From positions 1,302,001 to 1,366,000 of the forward strand of contig NZ_JBBPEV010000001.1 in the NCBI RefSeq assembly GCF_038069945.1: 64,000 nt of DNA. Reading direction: 5' to 3'. A program made the position numbers and the translations under genes. Below the pieces are notes generated by a model. It ran no database searches and was not told the origin of the DNA. It worked only from the letters and a program-made list of their open reading frames with translations. The stretch is from Aquabacterium sp. A3 (GTDB lineage: Bacteria; Pseudomonadota; Gammaproteobacteria; Burkholderiales; Burkholderiaceae_C). Positions 60,727-64,000 of the stretch are shown piece by piece (within the stretch, counting starts at the first letter, position 1; each line of letters opens with the position of its first letter).

Positions 60727-61346
60727 GCACCGACCACCCCACCCCGGCCGAAGAGTCGGTGTCGCCCAGCCGGGGGCGTCGGGCATGGCTGGTTCTGGCG
60801 GGCGCCGGTGCGGCCGCCGCCGGTGGCTGGCTGGCATGGCGCGCCCAGGGTGGCGCAGGCCCCCTGCCTGCCAAAGGCGAGCCCTCTGACCTGCCCGGCG
60901 ATCCCCTGCCCGAGGGTTTCTGGGATCTGAGCTTCGATCAACCTGACGGCAAGCCCCTGGACTGGAAGGGGCTGCAAGGCCAGGGGTTCATCCTGAACTT
61001 CTGGGCCACCTGGTGCCCGCCCTGCGTGCGCGAGATGCCCGAACTGGACCGCGTGCACGCCGCCTTGCTGCCGCGTGGCTGGCGGGTGGTGGGGCTGGCG
61101 GTGGATGGGCCGACACCGGTGCGCGAATTTCTGGGCAAAGTCAGGGTAGGATTCGCCACCGGATTGGCAGGCTTTGGCGGCACCGAACTTGCCAAGGCCC
61201 TGGGCAACACCGCCGGCGGTTTGCCTTTCACGGTGCTGGTGGATGCCCAAGGCCGCATCCGCCAACGCAAGATGGGCGAGACCCACCATGACGAATTGAT
61301 GGCCTGGGTGGACGGCGTGGAGGCGCCCGACACCAAAAAGCTTTGA
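60723..61346 (+). CDS. TlpA-family thiol:disulfide oxidoreductase
   Basis: A 207-aa protein with an N-terminal membrane anchor (about residues 20-37) and a periplasmic thioredoxin domain. The active site is WCPPC in FILNFWATWCPPCVREMPELDRV. GGLPFTVLVDAQG carries the cis-proline. It probably reduces periplasmic disulfides, for example in cytochrome maturation. Coupled to the preceding gene by a four-base overlap. Confidence 0.9.
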   Translation: MSTDHPTPAEESVSPSRGRRAWLVLAGAGAAAAGGWLAWRAQGGAGPLPAKGEPSDLPGDPLPEGFWDLSFDQPDGKPLDWKGLQGQGFILNFWATWCPPCVREMPELDRVHAALLPRGWRVVGLAVDGPTPVREFLGKVRVGFATGLAGFGGTELAKALGNTAGGLPFTVLVDAQGRIRQRKMGETHHDELMAWVDGVEAPDTKKL

Positions 61347-61370
61347 TTTGCAGCCAAAAACGGCTAAAAT
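61343..61370 (+). promoter_or_regulatory. Promoter before aroQ-accBC
   Basis: TTGATT (61343-61348) and TAAAAT (61365-61370) are separated by 16 bp. The -35 overlaps the stop codon of the tlpA-like gene. The AT-rich leader that follows (about 90 bp) reaches the aroQ start. Confidence 0.5.
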
Positions 61371-61457
61371 CACTTTACTTACAACTTCTTGGCCTGTTTT
61401 TTGCCTGTCGATGAGTTCGCTCACCTTCCTGGCAATCAACATCAGGGCCCGGAACCC

Positions 61458-61916
61458 ATGCAGATCCTTGTCCTCCACGGCCCCAACCTGAACCTGCTCG
61501 GCACCCGAGAACCCCAGGTCTATGGGGCCGCCACCCTGGATCAGATCAACGCCGGTCTGGTCGCTGCAGCCGCCCAACGGGGGGCCACGCTGTCGGCCTT
61601 TCAGAGCAACCACGAAGGGGCGCTGATCGACCGCGTGCACGCCGCACGCACCGACGGCACCCAGTTCATCCTCATCAACCCGGGGGCCTACACGCACACC
61701 AGCGTGGCCCTGCGCGACGCCCTGGCGGGCGTGGCCATTCCCTTCATCGAGGTGCACCTGTCAAACGTGCACCGTCGCGAGCCCTTCCGACACCACTCCT
61801 ACTTCTCTGATCTTGCCGAAGGCGTGATCGTGGGATTGGGTGCCCATGGCTATCGCCTGGCACTGGAAGCGGCCATTGAACGCCTGGGGGCGCCGCCCCC
61901 GAACGTGGCCGGCTGA
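61458..61916 (+). CDS. aroQ: Type II 3-dehydroquinate dehydratase
   Basis: Third step of the shikimate pathway. The 152-aa protein has [16 protein letters not shown] at the N-terminus with the catalytic loop after it (Tyr in EPQVYG), [32 protein letters not shown] and [17 protein letters not shown], the full set of conserved blocks. The frame is open upstream, but conservation starts at this ATG. Confidence 0.97.
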   Translation: MQILVLHGPNLNLLGTREPQVYGAATLDQINAGLVAAAAQRGATLSAFQSNHEGALIDRVHAARTDGTQFILINPGAYTHTSVALRDALAGVAIPFIEVHLSNVHRREPFRHHSYFSDLAEGVIVGLGAHGYRLALEAAIERLGAPPPNVAG

Positions 61917-61997
61917 CGCGGTTTCAACCAAACCGCCCCCACGCCGACCTCACCCCACGAGCCACCCGCTCGCCTGCATCGCTGGAGTAACCTCATC

Positions 61998-62468
61998 ATG
62001 GACCTGCGCAAACTCAAGACCCTGATCGACCTCGTGTCCGAATCCAACGTCTCCGAACTGGAGATCACCGAGGCCGATGGCAAGGTGCGCATCGTCAAGG
62101 CCGGCGCCCAGCCGGTGGTGTATGCGCAGCCCATGGCCGCAGCCGCCCCTGTCGCTGCTGCTGGCGTGGCCGCCGCTGCCCCGGGTGCGCCCGCTGGCGC
62201 CGTCGCGGCACCTGCCGAAGCACCGGCTGAAACCGGCCATGTGGTCAAGTCGCCCATGGTGGGCACCTTCTACCGCGCCTCCAGCCCGGGCGCCAAGGCC
62301 TTTGCCGAAGTCGGCGACCAGGTGAAGGCCGGCCAACCGGTGTGCATCATCGAAGCGATGAAGATCATGAACGAGATCGAGTCGGACATCGATGGCACCA
62401 TCACCAAGATCCTGGTCGAGAACGGCCAGCCTGTGGAATACGGCCAGCCCCTGTTCATCGTTGAGTAA
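61998..62468 (+). CDS. accB: Biotin carboxyl carrier protein of acetyl-CoA carboxylase
   Basis: Carrier subunit of acetyl-CoA carboxylase, 156 aa. The N-terminal domain ([32 protein letters not shown]) is joined by an Ala/Pro linker to the biotinyl domain, whose target is Lys122 in [10 protein letters not shown]. It lies 12 bp upstream of accC, forming the usual accBC pair. Confidence 0.97.
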   Translation: MDLRKLKTLIDLVSESNVSELEITEADGKVRIVKAGAQPVVYAQPMAAAAPVAAAGVAAAAPGAPAGAVAAPAEAPAETGHVVKSPMVGTFYRASSPGAKAFAEVGDQVKAGQPVCIIEAMKIMNEIESDIDGTITKILVENGQPVEYGQPLFIVE

Positions 62469-62480
62469 GCGGGGTCTTCC

Positions 62481-63833
62481 ATGTTCAAGAAGATCCTGAT
62501 CGCCAACCGTGGAGAGATCGCCCTGCGCATCCAGCGCGCCTGTCGCGAGATGGGCATCCAGTCGGTGGTCGTCTACTCCGAGGCCGACCGCGACGCCAAG
62601 TACGTCAAGCTGGCCGACGAGGCCGTGTGCATCGGCCCGGCGCCGTCGGCCCAGAGCTATCTGCACATGCCGGCCATCATCTCGGCGGCCGAGGTCACCG
62701 ATGCCGAGGCCATCCACCCCGGATACGGCTTCCTGTCCGAGAATGCCGACTTCGCCGAGCGCGTCGAGCAATCGGGCTTCACCTTCATCGGCCCCACGCC
62801 CGAATCCATCCGCATCATGGGCGACAAGGTCTCAGCCAAGCAGGCCATGATCAAGTCGGGTGTGCCCTGCGTGCCCGGCTCGGAAGGCGCCCTGCCCGAT
62901 GACCCCAAAGAGATCATCCGCACCGCGCGCGCCGTGGGCTACCCCGTGATCATCAAGGCCGCCGGCGGTGGCGGTGGTCGCGGCATGCGGGTGGTGCACA
63001 CCGAGGCTGCGCTGATCCACGCCGTGCAGACCACCAAGGCCGAAGCCGGTGCCGCCTTTGGCAACCCCGAGGTCTACATGGAGAAGTTTCTGGAGCACCC
63101 ACGCCACGTGGAGATCCAGATCCTGGCCGACACGCACAAAAACGCCGTGTGGCTGGGCGAGCGCGATTGCTCCATGCAGCGTCGCCACCAGAAGATCATC
63201 GAAGAAGCACCGGCCCCCGGCATCCCCCGCCGCCTGATCGAGAAGGTGGGCGACCGCTGCGCCGCCGCGTGCAAGAAGATCGGCTACCGCGGCGCGGGCA
63301 CCTTCGAGTTCCTGTACGAAAACGGCGAGTTCTATTTCATCGAGATGAACACCCGCGTGCAGGTGGAGCACCCCGTCACCGAGATGACCACGGGCATCGA
63401 CATCGTGCAGATGCAGATCCGTGTGGCGGCGGGCGAGAAACTGCCCTTCACGCAGCGCCAGATCGAGATGCGCGGCCACGCCATCGAGGTGCGCATCAAC
63501 GCTGAAGACCCGGTGAAGTTCATCCCCTCGCCGGGCCGCATCACCACCTGGCATGCGCCGGGCGGGCCTGGTGTGCGTGTGGATTCGCACGTCTACACCA
63601 ACTACTTCGTGCCCCCCAACTACGACTCGATGATCGGCAAGGTCATCGTGCACGGCGACACGCGCGAGCAGGCCCTGGCGCGCATGCGCACGGCCCTGTC
63701 CGAGACCGTGGTCGAAGGCATCCAGACCAACATCCCGCTGCACCGCGAGCTGATGGTGGACGCCGGCTTTGTGGAAGGCGGCACCGACATCCACTACCTG
63801 GAAGCGTGGATGGCCGCGCGCAAACAGCGCTGA
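62481..63833 (+). CDS. accC: Biotin carboxylase subunit of acetyl-CoA carboxylase
   Basis: ATP-grasp enzyme that carboxylates the biotin on AccB, 450 aa. It begins [21 protein letters not shown]; the glycine-rich ATP loop is [14 protein letters not shown], and [22 protein letters not shown] carries the catalytic residues. Full length. Confidence 0.98.
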   Translation: MFKKILIANRGEIALRIQRACREMGIQSVVVYSEADRDAKYVKLADEAVCIGPAPSAQSYLHMPAIISAAEVTDAEAIHPGYGFLSENADFAERVEQSGFTFIGPTPESIRIMGDKVSAKQAMIKSGVPCVPGSEGALPDDPKEIIRTARAVGYPVIIKAAGGGGGRGMRVVHTEAALIHAVQTTKAEAGAAFGNPEVYMEKFLEHPRHVEIQILADTHKNAVWLGERDCSMQRRHQKIIEEAPAPGIPRRLIEKVGDRCAAACKKIGYRGAGTFEFLYENGEFYFIEMNTRVQVEHPVTEMTTGIDIVQMQIRVAAGEKLPFTQRQIEMRGHAIEVRINAEDPVKFIPSPGRITTWHAPGGPGVRVDSHVYTNYFVPPNYDSMIGKVIVHGDTREQALARMRTALSETVVEGIQTNIPLHRELMVDAGFVEGGTDIHYLEAWMAARKQR

Positions 63834-63860
63834 GACCACGGGCCCCTCCGTCCACTTGAC

Positions 63861-64000
63861 ATGCCTTTGTACGAACTCACCCTGCTGGCCTCCGAGGCCG
63901 ACGTCGAGATCCTCAGCGACGCGCTGATGGAGGTCGAAGCCCTGTCGGTTTCGGTGGAAGACGCTGACGCCGACACCGAGCACGAAGAAGCCCTGTGGGG
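63861..64000 (+). CDS. prmA: Ribosomal protein L11 methyltransferase PrmA, N-terminal part
   Basis: The first 46 codons of a gene that runs off the right edge. MPLYELTLLASEADVEILSDALMEVEALSVSVEDAD matches the N-terminal L11-recognition domain of PrmA, and the position behind accBC is the usual one in Burkholderiales. The methyltransferase domain is outside the window. Confidence 0.88.
   Translation, partial: MPLYELTLLASEADVEILSDALMEVEALSVSVEDADADTEHEEALW

Overview
The window is about 64 kb of GC-rich DNA with dense, short-spaced operons. The gene content (PEP-CTERM protein with an exopolysaccharide locus, cydABX-cydDC, an aroQ-accB-accC-prmA block, a CIRCE-controlled groESL, RND pumps) points to a betaproteobacterium of the order Burkholderiales, probably near Aquabacterium/Ideonella/Comamonadaceae. 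The genus is an inference; no rRNA or tRNA gene was recognised.

Layout. 1-567: cut-off secreted lipase. 735-3658: ArsR-type regulator followed on the same strand by modABC (molybdate uptake). 3746-11137: divergent operon of an RND adaptor, RND permease, DUF2892 membrane protein, TolC-type outer-membrane factor and sulfide:quinone oxidoreductase. A perfect 16-bp palindrome sits in the promoter between the two units. 11152-15100: DUF3617 protein, groES-groEL with CIRCE and terminator, and a PF10118 hydrolase behind a stack of palindromes. 15198-19589: radical SAM/B12 protein and a beta-propeller di-haem cytochrome c. 19764-21149: L-serine deaminase. 21172-27904: exopolysaccharide genes (sugar transferase, aminotransferase, two glycosyltransferases, acyltransferase, flippase) enclosing a PEP-CTERM gene with a sigma-54-type promoter. 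27963-29489: lysS. 29747-33331: outer-membrane barrel, caspase-like peptidase and OmpA-like protein. 33431-43858: sigma-54 activator divergent from a cyd operon in which cydABX and cydDC are separated by a methyltransferase, DUF302 protein, BASS-type transporter and periplasmic DsrE-like protein. 43836-52607: orphan disulfide oxidoreductase, then an envelope-stress island of small proteins (DUF3185, OmpA, two DUF1328, ferritin-like, BON, CsbD, DUF883, holin-like) around response regulators and a histidine kinase. 52674-54920: orphan molybdopterin enzyme. 55017-59370: VgrG, candidate T6SS effector and immunity protein, and a vgrG scar with a second small ORF. 59472-64000: housekeeping genes ending in a cut-off prmA.

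Themes. Sulfur and redox chemistry recurs: SQR with its pump and CxxxC-bearing ArsR regulator, molybdate import, a molybdopterin enzyme, DsrE/DUF302 proteins inside the cyd operon, and the sulfide-tolerant bd oxidase itself. The most promising unusual units are the ArsR-mod/RND-SQR divergon, the enlarged cyd operon, and the VgrG-effector-immunity module with its recombination scar.
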